A stretch of 64,000 nt of DNA from NCBI RefSeq assembly GCF_963675165.1, contig NC_087390.1:4163301-4227300 (forward strand). Direction: 5' to 3'. Each line of letters begins with the position of its first letter. Position 1 is the stretch's first letter. The position numbers were made by a program, and so were the translations under genes. Of the stretch, positions 1 to 12,300 are shown piece after piece. The DNA is from Halichondria panicea. Its lineage: Eukaryota > Porifera > Demospongiae > Suberitida > Halichondriidae. The notes below the pieces were generated by a model, which was given only the letters and a program-made list of their open reading frames with translations, ran no database searches and had not been told where the DNA came from.

Positions 1-719
1 GTTTTCCTTTACCAATCCTGAAGAAGTTTAGGACATAAAATTGTAGGAAACATAATATTATAGGAAAGTCTATAGGAAATGTTGCACTATCGATCCAGAT
101 AGTACAGATTTTTTCCCTGTGGTAGGTGTTACAAGTAGTATAATTAACACTATTATAGCTGAACTAGACATGCGGGTAAATATGTTTTTATGTAATAGGT
201 TGCTATTGAAAAAAAAACTACCTTGTTCCTGGACGGGCCCTCCACCTTTCTGGAAGGCATGAAGGAAAACTATGACCACGTTCAGCTTGGGTTGAGTTGG
301 TACCTAGGAGCACCATGGCAAGTCAGGGACATAAAAGGTGTTTGAGATTTTGATATTATGTTTACCGTCCTGTTTTCTGTATACATACTCAATGGGGTAT
401 CCCTTTATGGCTCACCAAACGGCAAGGTGTAATCCTGGTTGAGACAATAGGCGCGGGGCAATCTAGGTTTGCATAATACTTAGTACATTTGAGCCTCGCG
501 CGCGATTATCCAGATGAAGATTAATGGTTAATTTTCATAGCAAACGCACATGCTCATTAAGTGCCACGTACATAGTCGAAAGCTTTTTGTGTTGCTGATT
601 AGCAGAAGCAGCTAAACGCTTCTAACAGTACAGCTTGCTACCTTGTTCTGTCCACTGATGCAATATGGCCAGTACATGCATTTAATTTGTAAGAGCTCTG
701 AACATCATTAATTAACTGA
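1..719. other. No gene recognised
   Basis: I see no exon with a recognisable family or convincing splice sites here. A short minus-strand reading frame near 70-279 has a hydrophobic stretch but no flanking coding signal, and I do not call it. Confidence 0.4.
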
Positions 720-1240
720 TTTTGAATGTAGAGCACTATAATTAACCCGAGGCGCGTGGGCGGCCACGGGTTATAGTAGTCGTTTGGTTTGTTTGTTTGT
801 TTGTTTGTTTGTTTGTTTGTGACAGGTGAATCTACTCACCTGGATGCCACAGCACTGCGTTTACAGCATGGATAGCCTTCATACAACAAGTTATTAATTT
901 TAATAGTGGCAGAATTTCATGTTAAACCTTCGTTGTCAAATAAAAACGAGTAAAAGCTAAGAAGCTTGTGACTGGGTCTGCTTACCTGGATGCTCTAGCA
1001 CTGCGTTTACAGCATGGGTAGCCTCCACACAACAAGTCAGTACTTCTAATAGTGGCAGCTTTCGGTGTTAAAGCTTCGTTGTCTAATAAAAGCGAGCAAA
1101 ATGTAGCTTGAACAGAACTTGCACATGCGTTACTTATAACTGAAGTGATCCTGTACCAGGTCCAGAAACAATGGAACAGGGTCACTAAAGTAGAAAGCTG
1201 TATATACCAGGAACAATATTGGAACAGGGTCACTAAAGCA
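720..1240. repeat. Interspersed repeat with two diverged tandem units and a GTTT microsatellite
   Basis: Two units, about 834-965 and 980-1100, share 'acctggatgc', 'gcgtttacagcatgg', 'acaacaagt' and 'cttcgttgtc'. They follow a (GTTT)n run at about 787-820 and a GC-rich lead 'cgtgggcggccacgggt'. The same lead and units recur at 16,258-16,950, and an inverted relative lies near 39,000-39,190. This is therefore a dispersed family. I see no coding capacity. Confidence 0.75.
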
Positions 1241-1281
1241 GAAAGCTTGCTTTAGCTGACTGGGATCCATGCAGGACCTGT

Positions 1282-2265
1282 ATGGAACGCCGTTTGCGAC
1301 AAAATTCAGGCAGAATCTGATAGGCGTGTGCATCCAATATAAAATCGATCTGATAATCGATTATTAAAATTCGATTTTTAATAATGGATTTTTGAAATTC
1401 GATTTTTGAAATCGATTTTTGATAATCGATTTTTGATAATCGATTATTGAAATTCGATTTTTAATAATCAATTTTTGAAAATCTATTGCAATTGATTGAT
1501 ACTAGCCTCGAATCCAGGCCGATTAAAATGGATTCAAGGCTACAGTTAGGCCGCCCTTGAAACTCAGAACATGCACAATTAGTACAAACTCCTTCTCCAT
1601 GGCCTGGAATCAAAGCTTGGCTTGGTTAGCTATCTCACATGATAGACTATAACGCAAAAGCGAAACATTATTGTTTTTTTGGAACCATTAAAAAGGAGGG
1701 CCATAAGTCACAATAAAAATCATTAATTTTAGAACTGTTCTGTTGGTGCTAATCTTATTTAGTTCCTTCGTGCACGCATTTTTGTATGTTTTCTTGCCAG
1801 CACTGTTTTATTTGGCCATCTTGTGTGTGCTTAGAGAAAGAGCTGAGAAAGAGTTTGGTGATTCCAGATAGAATAGAAGTCATGAATAGTGGGTTCTTCA
1901 ATGCAAAATTTCTCTAAGGATAGTCTCACGTGATACAGCTTTAGACAGGGACCCCCCCAGCCCCCTTCAGAGCAGTTCTAAAATCGAATTTCAATAATCG
2001 ATTATCAAAAATTGATTATCAAAAATCGATTATTAAAAATCGAATTTCAATAATCGATTATCAAAAATCGATTATCAAAAATCGATTTTCAAAAATCGAA
2101 TTTCAAAAATCGATTATCAGATCGATTGTCAAAGATCGTTCACGTGTAAATCGAAAATCAACTGTAAAAAATCGATTATTAAAAATCGATCTTCAAAAAT
2201 CGATTTTATATTGGATGCACACGCCTATCAGATTCTGCCTGAATTTTGTCGCAAACGGCGTTCCA
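1282..2265. mobile_element. Foldback element with long inverted arms
   Basis: The outer arm at 1282-1345 (starting 'atggaacgccgtttgcgac') is repeated in reverse complement at 2203-2265 (ending 'gtcgcaaacggcgttccat'). Inside each arm is a long array of short AT-rich units of the type ATCGATTWTYRAAA, at about 1345-1495 and 1978-2205. The whole can fold into a hairpin with a loop of about 480 bp (1500-1975). No open frame suggests a transposase, so it is non-autonomous. Confidence 0.85.
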
Positions 2266-3644
2266 TAGACCTGGAGCCATACTTCTCTGAGACTCCATGC
2301 TTCTTTGCTGTGATCCCAATCCACAGTGCATATATTTATAGTACTACTACCTGTTCTCAAATGTTTCAGCATGCCTCCAGTCTGGTTTAGTTTTATTGCT
2401 CCTGAGTTGCTGTGCAAGTCATGCATGATGATGATAACAACATCACTATATGCACTGCATTATATCAGTCTTCTGGTTTCTTTATAATCATGTCACCAGC
2501 CGAGGGTTTGCACTTTAGTGCTCTAGTTATTTTAATTATTGATGGGCGTGGCTCATTGAGAGTCACCAGCCACCCAGATGAGGTGGGACACCAGGTGTTA
2601 ATTCTTCGGACAGTCAAGGCTCAACGGTACATGCATGTATACGACATAATTATCAGAGTGGATGCACTATAGAATTACATGCAAAGTTATTGTCCTCAGA
2701 CTCTTGACACCCCTTAGACACTTTGATAATTAAGATGTACATGGGAAATACATGGGAAAAGTGCCTCAGAGGAGGTATATACTATCATCAAGAGTGCATA
2801 AGAAGAGAAAAGTGTCGAACTACTGATACATGTTTTTTGGAAAAAGAAAACATTGAGCTTCATGTTGAATCATCTTGATGTAGCATAAATGGTATGTTGC
2901 AAATAATACAGCAGAATGAACATTGTGTTAAATTTTGGTATTCAGACTTTGACCCGGGCCTTAAGTGCGCAGAGACGTTTTGCGCATAATTACGTAACGC
3001 ACAGAAGTTGTTAATGGTGAGTAAAGAGTTGCAAGTAAAGAGGATCAACTCGACTATTGTCTCTATATTTAGATGATTTTTGTGAAGATATCGTCTCAGT
3101 GTGCAGTGAGCAACTCCATAAGCTCTGAACGTTGAACGCGAACATTGAACAATTGATAGCTAGAATTGTTCGAAAACCACACCCCTAAAAACATCACGGT
3201 TAACATTTGTGATTTGTGACAGGGCCAATGAAAACGGACCTTAACGCGGCAATAATTAAATTAAGCTATAGGCCAATTTAGTAGAAATGAAAAACATGGG
3301 CAAAAAATTTTTTTTTCACAGGTGCTAACTTCAACCCTTCCTCTACCTACCTGAAAAAATTTGGGTCTCTACGAAGCTTTAAACAGGTCAAGCGCGGACG
3401 TTGAAGAAACTCACCGAACGTTCATTTTTTACAATGAAATTTACTGTCTACGTGAGGGGAAATTCCCTGGGAATTTCTCTATTATTGTTAATTATTTTTA
3501 ACAAATAAAAGATGACAACTTGTACAGGACTATTTCATCAGCCCAGTACTTACAATCATCAAGAGGAGCCAGGTATATTATAGCTCCACTTCTTAACAAA
3601 CATAATTTAGCAACAGAAATAGATTAGAAAGAGCAGCTATCTAG
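2266..3644. other. Mostly featureless intergenic DNA
   Basis: No gene is recognised. A block at 3218-3252 matches in inverted orientation the 5' coding end of the neighbouring small gene and is listed separately. Short minus-strand frames at 2193-2426 and 2860-3048 have no recognisable domain; the first overlaps the foldback arm. Confidence 0.4.
3218..3252. repeat. Inverted partial copy of the first coding exon at 4563-4600
   Basis: The plus strand reads 'gtgacagggccaatgaaaac' followed by 'ggaccttaacgcgg'. The reverse complement of 4563-4604 is nearly the same, including an ATG followed by Lys and Asp-Leu-Asn-Ala codons. This copy soon runs into a stop, so it does not look like a functional exon. 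Confidence 0.7.
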
Positions 3645-4589
3645 CTAGCTAGCTTGGCGTAGATCCACTCTTGTTTCTTTAGATGTACGTATCCCGTGCC
3701 ACTTGTCCTCATAAACACTCCATAACAACCTACAGATAAGTAGTAAGTTAAGATAGACACAATATCAATGTCACTTACATTCTAGCCAATAGACTAGCGT
3801 TTCTCAGGCCTCCGACACTTACCACCACCTGGGGGAACCATCAATATAAATGTTATACGACAATTCCACGCAGTTTCCTGGGCCCTCCATGATGTGATCA
3901 CCCATCCCATCAGGCCTGTTACTACTAAGCACAATGGCAGTGATACCAGTACTAAATTAAAGGAGGAAAGCTTCTTATAAGGCTACTAATAAGTTGGATC
4001 AAGCCTTAGATAGATATGGACGAATACTAAGTGAAACACTACCTATAATAGATCACTTAGGCTTCCTTTAAGCTGTATGAAGGACAGAGACACTTTCTGT
4101 AGGCTCCATACAAGTTAGGGATCTTTTATAAGACTGATACATTACACAGATAATAAGTACAAGCTTATAACAAGACATGAGAGCTTACCATTTGAGCGAC
4201 GGGAGTCTTTGTCTCTTTATTTCTTCGAAGATCCTTCCTAGGTGCCAAGCAATCCAGCTACATAGCTATACTAGCTAGCTAGAGAGTCCTAGAACGCCTA
4301 GCCTTCATCTAACTAACTTGTCTTCTCCAGAACATCTTTTACTAAGCTTTATGAGTATACGGAAGTGCCCGGAAGCCAATAATTGAACTTCAATTATCAT
4401 GACGTTTGAGCGTCATTTACTCAAGAGGGCATTGCAATACCTTCGTAGCGTTCCCTCGAACATAATTATCTCCGGAAAGAAAGTAGCTAGGAGGTCGATC
4501 TTGGTATCATTTTGAAGCTTAAAGGACGCCCTATCTGATTCAACAATAAAAACTGATTCGAAAATGCCCGCGTTAAGGTCCCTTTTCAT
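3645..4589 (-). CDS. Small unrecognised protein, four exons (about 143 aa)
   Basis: The model joins complement exons 4421..4589, 4189..4237, 3823..3951 and 3645..3729. Every junction has GT/AG ends and a matching phase (1, 2, 2), and the frame stays open to a TAG at 3645. The product has no obvious signal peptide or membrane segment. Recognisable stretches include FEGTLRRYCNALL, IFEEIKRQRLPSLK, SNRPDGMGDHIMEGPGNCVE and WSVYEDKWHG. It reads like a compact soluble conserved protein, but I do not recognise the family. The start is uncertain: the frame is open upstream to 4643 with no better ATG than 4589. The exon 3 donor could also be two codons earlier (CCCAG|GTGGTG) in the same frame. Confidence rests on phase consistency alone. 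Confidence 0.45.
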
Positions 4590-4643
4590 TGGCACTGTCA
4601 CATTTACTAGGAGATTACTAGTAAATTTACAACACTTTATCAC

Positions 4644-5939
4644 GTGCGAGTTTGTGCATAGTGTTTGTGTAGAAGTATCAGTAGTTTGACACTCTTCCCT
4701 TCTTATGGACTCTTGCTATCATGGGACTTAGTATACCTGCAACTTACTTGCAACTTACTTAATTAGTATGCCTAGTATCCCGTTGTCAAGTAAATGTATT
4801 ATAGTCAAGCTTCGAGAGAAAGGTTGCGCATGCGCACTAGTATCTAGACACTGTTTTGTCTCGAGCGTAGCGAGGGTACTACAAGTGGCTGAGGGCTTGT
4901 AAATCACATGGACACTGATATCGGGATACTAAGTCAGTGCCTTTGGGCTTCTAAATCCCATAGACACCTCCAAAAGAGTGTCTAACTCGATTTTATTTAA
5001 ATTATGGTGTCTGAGTCAATGCTGATGTTCCTGCCTCGAGCCCAATATTAGCTGTTTATAGCTTGCTGAGAGGCACAAGCGAATACTAATTATTGTCTTG
5101 CAGTCGGCTCAACAGTGGGTACACACTCACTGGAACGGTGTACTTCCTCAGCAGTGTAGTACCCTAGTAGGTACATGTAGGTAACACACTTACTATAACA
5201 CAATTAGCAGTGTACTTCCTCAGCAGTGTAGGGTACATGTAACAATTATTATGTGCTCATGCATCTTATACAAGAAACTCAACGATCCTCTATATAGTTG
5301 GGACCAATAATTATTGCAGAACAAGAACAAACATCATTGTGCATGCATGCACTTTCTATATGGACTGGCTTTTCTATAATTATAGGCAATAATAATTGCT
5401 TTCAATGTCTACTCTTTTTGGTTGGCTTTAACAGCTAAAAACATAACTCGCTTCTTTGGAATCTGTGCAAACCTTCGTGCTGTAGGAGATTCGATTCCCA
5501 GTAGAGGTGGTTCTTTGGGTTCAATTGAACCCCCCTCTGAGACATAAGTGAGTGGGGGAGACTTAAGCATGCAACTAGTTTGCTAGTTTTCCTTTCTTAC
5601 TAGATCTAGCACTAGCTTATCACTTATACTTTTAGTTCTTGCAAATCCTGTGAAGGTAACTGGTTTGTTTGTGCAGTTTTAGTGACTGAAAGGCCAAAAA
5701 CTCTCCAGCACATGCTGACTGTTAGAAATAGCACGTGCTAATGCTGACCTTTTTTTTAGGTGAAATTCAATGATTTAATGCATGCACAAACTGTCAGAGT
5801 CTTTGTCCCGCTCAACTAAGTGTGCTTGGAACCCCCCTTTTAGATCCGTCACTGATTCCCAATAGCACACACTGTACCAGCTGAACATAAATTTTATAGT
5901 GAGATTATAACACATGCAAGAACCTACATTATAACTATC
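4644..5939. other. Intergenic, short local repeats only
   Basis: At 4850-5000 there is a diverged relative of the inverted-repeat element seen at 27,853-27,985 (shared 'gacactgtttt', 'gtagcgaggg', 'cttctaaatc'). At 5110-5235 the motif 'cagtgtacttcctcagcagtgtag' type sequence is repeated. I find no exon that could precede the frame at 5940. Confidence 0.4.
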
Positions 5940-6077
5940 ATGACTGCAGGTACTGTTGCCATATTGGAGAAGGAAGCTGGTATTCTAAAGCCTGAGCACC
6001 AGCAAGTTGTGGAGGCTTTTAGAGACAATCTTGTCAAGGACTTCAATGCGTATTTGGGTGACTCTGCTGAGAAATAA
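5940..6077 (+). CDS. Small ORF or terminal exon (45 codons)
   Basis: ATG at 5940 opens a frame of 45 codons ending in TAA at 6075-6077, within the hexamer AATAAA at 6073-6078. Codon use is coding-like and the peptide is amphipathic helical (for example AILEKEAGILKPEHQQVVEA), ending in GDSAEK. An acceptor-like CTGCAG| sits ten bases after the ATG in the same frame, so this could equally be the last exon of a gene whose earlier exons I could not find. I do not recognise the family. A free-standing micro-gene, a terminal exon or a decayed copy are all possible. Confidence 0.35.
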   Translation: MTAGTVAILEKEAGILKPEHQQVVEAFRDNLVKDFNAYLGDSAEK

Positions 6078-6619
6078 AGAGTAAAGTTAGTCAATAGCAA
6101 ACTACGGTACGTGTAACCTTTTATTCTTATTGTTTAGTGGTATAATTGTATACATTTGTACATAATCGATTTTCTTATAACACAACTTATAAGCATTGAT
6201 GTTTTTCTGAGTACATGTAGATACTTTGGATGTAATTATCATGTCATAATTATAGTTATGTGATGTCTATTTTCACATGCATGACTTATAATTACACGTT
6301 GAGTTCGCCCCCGGAAGTTGTGTAGTCAATTATGACTTCATTTATATATGCTTTACTAGTGTGCATAGTGGACATGCAAGTATGCCATGGGACTTCTACA
6401 TGGAAAATGCTAGCTTTTAGCTGGTTGGAGCTTACCAGCTCTACAGCATAATTATATAGATATATAGAAGCGCTTTTTAACAAGGGTTCCAATGGTATAT
6501 GAAACTTTGAATTTCAGTAAAGTATGAAGTTTTATTACAACTTTATGGAGGTCGATCAACACATACTGATTGATCACTTAGAGTTTCTATAGCATTTTTT
6601 GTATATTGAATTGTTTTGC

Positions 6620-7270
6620 TTGTTAATTCGATGCTCTGAATTCCTTCAATACAAAGTAAATTCCAGGCCGCCCATCACTTGAACTTTTACTAATTATGAC
6701 CTTTTAATAACTTCCAGGCCAAATTGCTTTTTGTTTTTGCTGAATCAGCAGTAGAACACGACTGGATCTAGCTAGTATGGCTATTAATATTATGTGCTGA
6801 TAGGGTATAGGCCCAATAACCATCGCAGACACCAAACACAACTAGTTGTCAACAGAAACCGTGCAGAAACATAATATTATTGTCTCATAAATCAGCCATA
6901 ATTATAACATAGACTTGTGATTATAGGCCGCCCAACTTAATCGAGTTGGAATAATTCGATGCTTTGAATTCCTTCGATACAAAGTAAATTCCAGGCCGCC
7001 CATCACTTGAACTTTTTACTAATTATGACCTTTTAATGACTTCCAGGCCGAATTGCTTTTCGTTTTGCTGAATCAGCAGTAGAACACGACTAGATCTAGC
7101 TAGTGGCTATTTATATTATGTGCTGATAGGGTATAGTCCCAATAACCATCGCAGACACCAAACACAACTAGTTGTCAACAGATCAGCGACAGAAACCGTG
7201 TAGAAACATAATATTATTGTCTCATAAATCAGCCATATAACATAGACTTGTGATTATAGGCCTCCCAACT
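6620..7270. repeat. Direct duplication of a unit of about 310 bp
   Basis: Two near-identical copies at about 6625-6935 and 6954-7265 begin 'aattcgatgctytgaattcc' and run through 'aggccgcccatcacttgaac', 'ccaataaccatcgcagacac' and 'gtctcataaatcagccata'. A third partial copy lies at about 7912-8035. They are non-coding. The end 'gtctcataaatcagcc' also occurs at the tip of the element at 48,459. Confidence 0.8.
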
Positions 7271-7274
7271 TTTA

Positions 7275-8480
7275 AAGGGCGGCTGAAATATGAGACCAGC
7301 AGAAACACAGTAGCCGCTACTGCTGAGTCAGTAAAAACAAATGGCCTGGATTGTCATTAAAAGGTTAAAAGTTCAAGTGGTGCCTGACCTCCTCTGGCTT
7401 CACAGCTAGCCTCATCAATGATGAATCCATAGCAAAAATTGAATCAATTATCAAAAATCAATTTTTGATAATCAGTGGAGGTTGGTCATGATTGTTAATT
7501 AATCTTCTAATTTTCTTTGTAACCTCCAGTTCCTACAGTAAATGCACGGAAACCATAGAAGGAATCCCAACCCGCTGAGTCAGCACTTTTATCTCATTTT
7601 GCATTCTAGAGCGTTTATCTTTCTTGCATGCATTTAACATCTCCTGTTAGTCTATGGTAGTTTTTAAAACTATCATTGCTACACCTGCTACATAATTAAG
7701 TGTCTGGCATCGATCATTTTTAACAACAATCATGGTCATTCATTACCCACTCTTTGAGTTTCTCTATTTCTGCCTGCATGCAGTAAAATTAAGCAGCAAA
7801 ATTAACACACGCTTTAATATGGAGCAATCACAAAGTAATTCTAAAGTCTTGTTGATAATTTATATAGATACAGATTCTAACAGCAAGTTCAAAATAAAAC
7901 TTTATTTGGTCCAATAACCATCGCAGACTCCAAACACATGCAACTAGTTGTCAACAGGTTCAGCAACAGAAACCGTGCAAAACATAATAATTATTATTGT
8001 CTCATAAATCAGCCATAATCATAGACTTGTGATTACCGTAAGCGTTCTAATTATAGAACCAGCCTCGGTTAGGACGCCCTCTTTTATAACGCCCATAATT
8101 ATACTAGCATATTAAATTTTTTGTTTCTAGAAAAATAATTACTGGTTCTATAATTAGAACGATTACGGTAGGCTGCCCAACTTTTAAAGGGCTGAAATAT
8201 GAAAATAACCAGCAGAAGCACAGTAGACGCTACTGCTGAGTCAGTAAAAACGAAAAGGAAGTGATTCCCGACCTCCTCTGGCTTCAGCGGCCTACTTTAA
8301 TGGATTATCAATGATCGAATCCATAGCAAAAATTGATTATCGAATATCAATAATCAATAACAAAAATCAATTTTTGATAATCAGTGGAGGTTGGTCAGGA
8401 TTCTTCTAATTTTCTTTGTAACCTCCAGTAAAATGCACAGAAACCATAGAAGAAATCCAACCCGCTGAGTCAGCACTTTA
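7275..8480. repeat. Two copies of a composite repeat, the second interrupted by a MITE
   Basis: The block beginning 'cccaacttttaaaggg' and 'ctactgctgagtcagtaaaa' at about 7266-7560 recurs at 8175-8460, including 'tttttgataatcagtggagg'. The stretch 'cattacccactctttgag' (7738 and 8622) is shared with another dispersed family at 30,280, 35,360 and 45,570. The 133-bp element at 8036-8168 splits the second copy. Confidence 0.7.
8036..8168. mobile_element. 133-bp TA-inserted MITE
   Basis: The left end CCGTAAGCGTTCTAATTATA is matched in inverted form at the right end, with TA on both sides (8034-8035, 8169-8170). The paralogous repeat at 7250-7275 reads 'gtgattataggc' with a single TA. It is thus a natural empty site proving insertion with TA duplication. 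This is typical of Tc1/mariner-type non-autonomous elements. Confidence 0.93.
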
Positions 8481-9361
8481 ATTTATCTCAATTAAGGAAA
8501 GTGCAGCAAAAGCTGGAAGTTTGTGACTAATCGTGTAATTCTGGCTCATTGCTTCGAATAGGACTATGCTACTCACTTTCTAGTGTCTGGCATCAATCAT
8601 TTTTAACAACAATCATGGTCATTCATTACCCACTCTTTGAGTTTCTGCTTCTGATTTTTGCCTGCATACAATGAACAGTTCATCGCCTTTTCTGCACACT
8701 CAGCAATTTAATAAGCAGCAAAATTAACACATGGGGCAATCACTAGAGTCTCGTTGATATAGATACAGATTCTAACAATAAGTTCAAAATAAAACTTTAG
8801 AAACAACAGCTTGTTTTACCGATTTTCCTTCCACCATGAAAACAGAGACATGATACGGTAAACAGATCACTTTCAATGTTAAGTTCATCGCCTTTTCTGC
8901 ACACCGACAGCAAGCAGCAAATGGGGCAATCAAACAGTGAGCGCATCCAGCTAACAGGGCAAACCACCACACAAATAATACTAAGATCACAAACCACATG
9001 AATCCATGACAACAGTGGCTGCACTTCATCAGTAACTTAGAACTGTACACAAGTCTAATCCGGACACTCCAAGATTTAATGTTTGTACAGTATGTGGAAT
9101 TGCCACAGTGTAACATCCTGTTACGTACAATGGGCGGACTCAATAATTATAAGTGTGCAAATGCCAAAGAATCCTTTTGTGCTTCAATAGGGTGCACTTC
9201 ACTAATTGACTTTTACAATAGGTGCATTGAAAACCATGTTCACATAATTATAATTATACACGCTATTTTGTATAAGCAAGGAATGATAACATGTTTACAG
9301 TGTACATGCTTGTAATATCAAAAAAATAATACTTTCTCTATTTACATGTATAGAAAATTGC
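8480..9361. other. Repeat remnants, no firm gene
   Basis: The sequence at 8660-8790 and 8880-8935 is internally duplicated ('gttcatcgccttttctgcac'). A minus-strand frame at 8784-9143 (119 codons) has a hydrophobic, Cys-rich stretch (FMWFVILVLFVWWFALLAG). It overlaps this repeat, and I see no splice or start signal to support it. Confidence 0.35.
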
Positions 9362-12300
9362 TCAGCAAGCATAGATACAACCTGCCAAATTGAGAACCTC
9401 AGCGGTACTCAAGAAGTGGGTTAGAATACTACTGAAAAAAGTACTTTGACCCCCAGCCACGAAAATCTTATCACTCGACAGCGATGAGCATGTACAATAG
9501 TACCTAGGAGAAGACAAATCCCCAACTCTTGACCACGCTTTGATGTGCGGCTGATAGCAGTAAATCGATGAGCTTGGCTTGTCATTGTCATCACGTCCAC
9601 CAATAGCAAAAAGTGAACTGTTTACACCAAGAGGTGTGGATCGTTTAACAGGAGTGTCAGCGATTGTCATCCAAAGAGCAAATGGAGAGCTAGTTTTCAC
9701 TCTGGCACTGTCAATGAGCTTCTCCAAATGGATGCAGTGAACCACACTGCTTGGTGTGTCATTTGCATCCCATCCTCCCATGATGTAGAGGTTATGTCCC
9801 ACGAGAGAGGACTTAATGGAGGCTCGTGGGATAGGTAGCGGCTCGGCAGAGTACCATATCCGTAACTTTACGTCAAAGATTTCAACAGAAGCAATTCGTT
9901 TATCTTCATCATTGCGTCCTCCAGCCACAATTATGTGATAATTGAATAACTGTGCTGTAAAATTATTCCTAGCAGTGGACATCGGGGGATATGGACGTAT
10001 CCACTTATCTGAGTCAAACACAGCAACCTGACCAGTTCGCTTCCGAGAATCTGGATCTACCCCTCCAATCACTACCAGCTTATCGGTGTTTGAAGTCAAG
10101 GCAAAAGACTTGAAGCTATACAGAGGCAGTTTGGTCCAAAGGTCTGCTTGAATATCAAACTTCATCACTGTGCACATATCGCGATCACTGCTGGCTTCAC
10201 CTCCACCTACATAGATTGCTTCACCCACAACAACACTTTGAATCGTTGCACCCATCTTGACAGGCATGTTTTTTGACTTTATCCAATCAGTTGGAGAAAG
10301 CAAAAGACTATTTTCAGGGGTTGGTTCCTATAGTGGAAGAAATTATGCAATAAAACAATCACAACGAGTGATGCAAGCTGCACTGTGCTAATACCTCTCG
10401 CCATGTTTTGCTTTCGCTCAAAAAGTATTAGAAGAGGTAATTAGTTTGCTTTGTATATATTATGTTATTGTACAATGAACGCAAACAGTCATTATAGAAG
10501 CATGATTAAACGCCTGGGCGTTTATCTCCTAGCAACATAATTATGTAGAGGGGGAGTTTAAACAAGATGGGCGCTTATTGTTATGTCTATTTCAAACTGT
10601 TGCTGTTTATTATGCTACATGTATTTTTGGCTGCTGCCACAGCTCTCAGCTGAGACCACGCCCACCCACGCTTAAAAATTAAGAGCTAGCTAGCTAGTTA
10701 GCTATTCTCCTGAGTATCTGACTCTCTCTGCTAGAGCTAGCTGTCCCAGACTCTTAGTGACAAAGCTCAGAAGCTGGAAAGAACGGCTGCTAAGGTGGGC
10801 GTGGCCCCAGGGACACATTATCATTATAGGTGTGGCAGCGGTGGTGACGGGTGATCCTGTCGGCCACCATACACAAGGGCTGCTTCTGGTAGTGTACAAT
10901 ACATGCACGCAGATTTTGTAGTTAACAAACTGCTAATGAATTTCCTGACAAAATCGTGTCGGCGGGGATCACGTTAATGTTTTACCAATTATTATGGCAA
11001 CGTTGACGTAGCCAAGTCTCCGATGCTTTTGAAATGTCTGGGTCCAAGGTCAATCAATGTGTATATGTAGGAAAGCAGCGCTAAGATTTCCTCAGCCTCA
11101 GTGCTCAAAATACTATACACAACTAGTGTTCAAGCTGGCGCTGTGCTAATGCCTCTCGCCATGTTTTTGCTTTCGCTCAAAAGTATTAGAGTGTTATATT
11201 AGTTTCTATAATGAAGTTTAAATTAAAGTTAGCTTATCTATATAAAGTCACTGAGAAGAAAAGACTTATTTACATGTACATGCATCTATTGTTGTTATTT
11301 ATTGTTGTTATTTATTGTATTATGTGGCTTACCAGGACCTCAAGAAAGAAGAAAATCGATTCTTCCAGGATCTGTACTTCAGTGTATATAATATCTAAGA
11401 AGAAAAGACCTGTGTACATGCATATTGTTATCTATATTGTTATATGGTAGTGTTTTGTGGCTTGCCTTCAAGACAAAGATGATTCTGCCAGGAGGATCTT
11501 GGATGTTATTTTCTCACACGTGGGGAATGAGCGCGCATGCGCATTACATCCACAGGAATAATTAAAGGGTGTGTCCAAAGAGATCAATTTTACAAAGCTG
11601 GCTGTTTTAACAGATATTTTCTGAGTATTGTAGCTAATAAAAAGCTAGCGCTTTAGTGCAAGGCTAACTCATATGTTGAATAGAAAGTTTGTGCGGACAG
11701 ATGATGCTATGAAAGATTCTGAAGAGACTGCAACAGCCTTCAATGTGAATCAAACTAGCCATAACTCGAGAAAGAAGCTTTAGTTTGCTAATCCACGAAT
11801 CAAAATCCAAGAGAACGTGGCTAGAAGCCTATAGAAGCTGTTAGCTTTCGTCGCATTGCAACCGTTGAGCAGTTACAGCTGGAACAGACACACAGACACA
11901 CACACACACAGTCAGCTTTACCGTATCCCACGTGCGGCTACGCCTCGAGGCATAACTATACATAGGGTGTTGTAATCTGGGTACCCGTACCCGCATCCTC
12001 GTCAACTATGCCTACCCTTTTGTGAATTAAGTATGAGAGGGGACTGGACGTCTTTTCGCGAACGGTAAGGACCCATGATATAAAAGTATTAAATTGTCAC
12101 CAACAATTGAAATGAAACTAAAGCATAAGCAGCATAATAGAGAAAATGTTACTAAAACATTGAAACGTACATTCGTCGCTACTTAGAAATGACTGCATTT
12201 AAGCAGACCAAGCAATTATTAAGCAGCGGGAATGGACGAGAGGATGAGGCTATTTCTTCGTTCTAGCTGTTGAAAGTAATTGGACCTTGCATTACACATG

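Noticed and set aside
70..279. Minus-strand frame with hydrophobic stretch
   Set aside because: No family, no supported start, and no neighbouring exon. The hydrophobic run is easily produced by AT-rich DNA.
783..826. Possible regulatory array of GTTT repeats
   Set aside because: It is a simple microsatellite within a dispersed repeat; no evidence of regulatory role.
8784..9143. 119-codon minus-strand frame with a membrane-like segment
   Set aside because: It overlaps an internally repeated block, has no supporting splice or poly(A) signal, and shows no recognisable domain.
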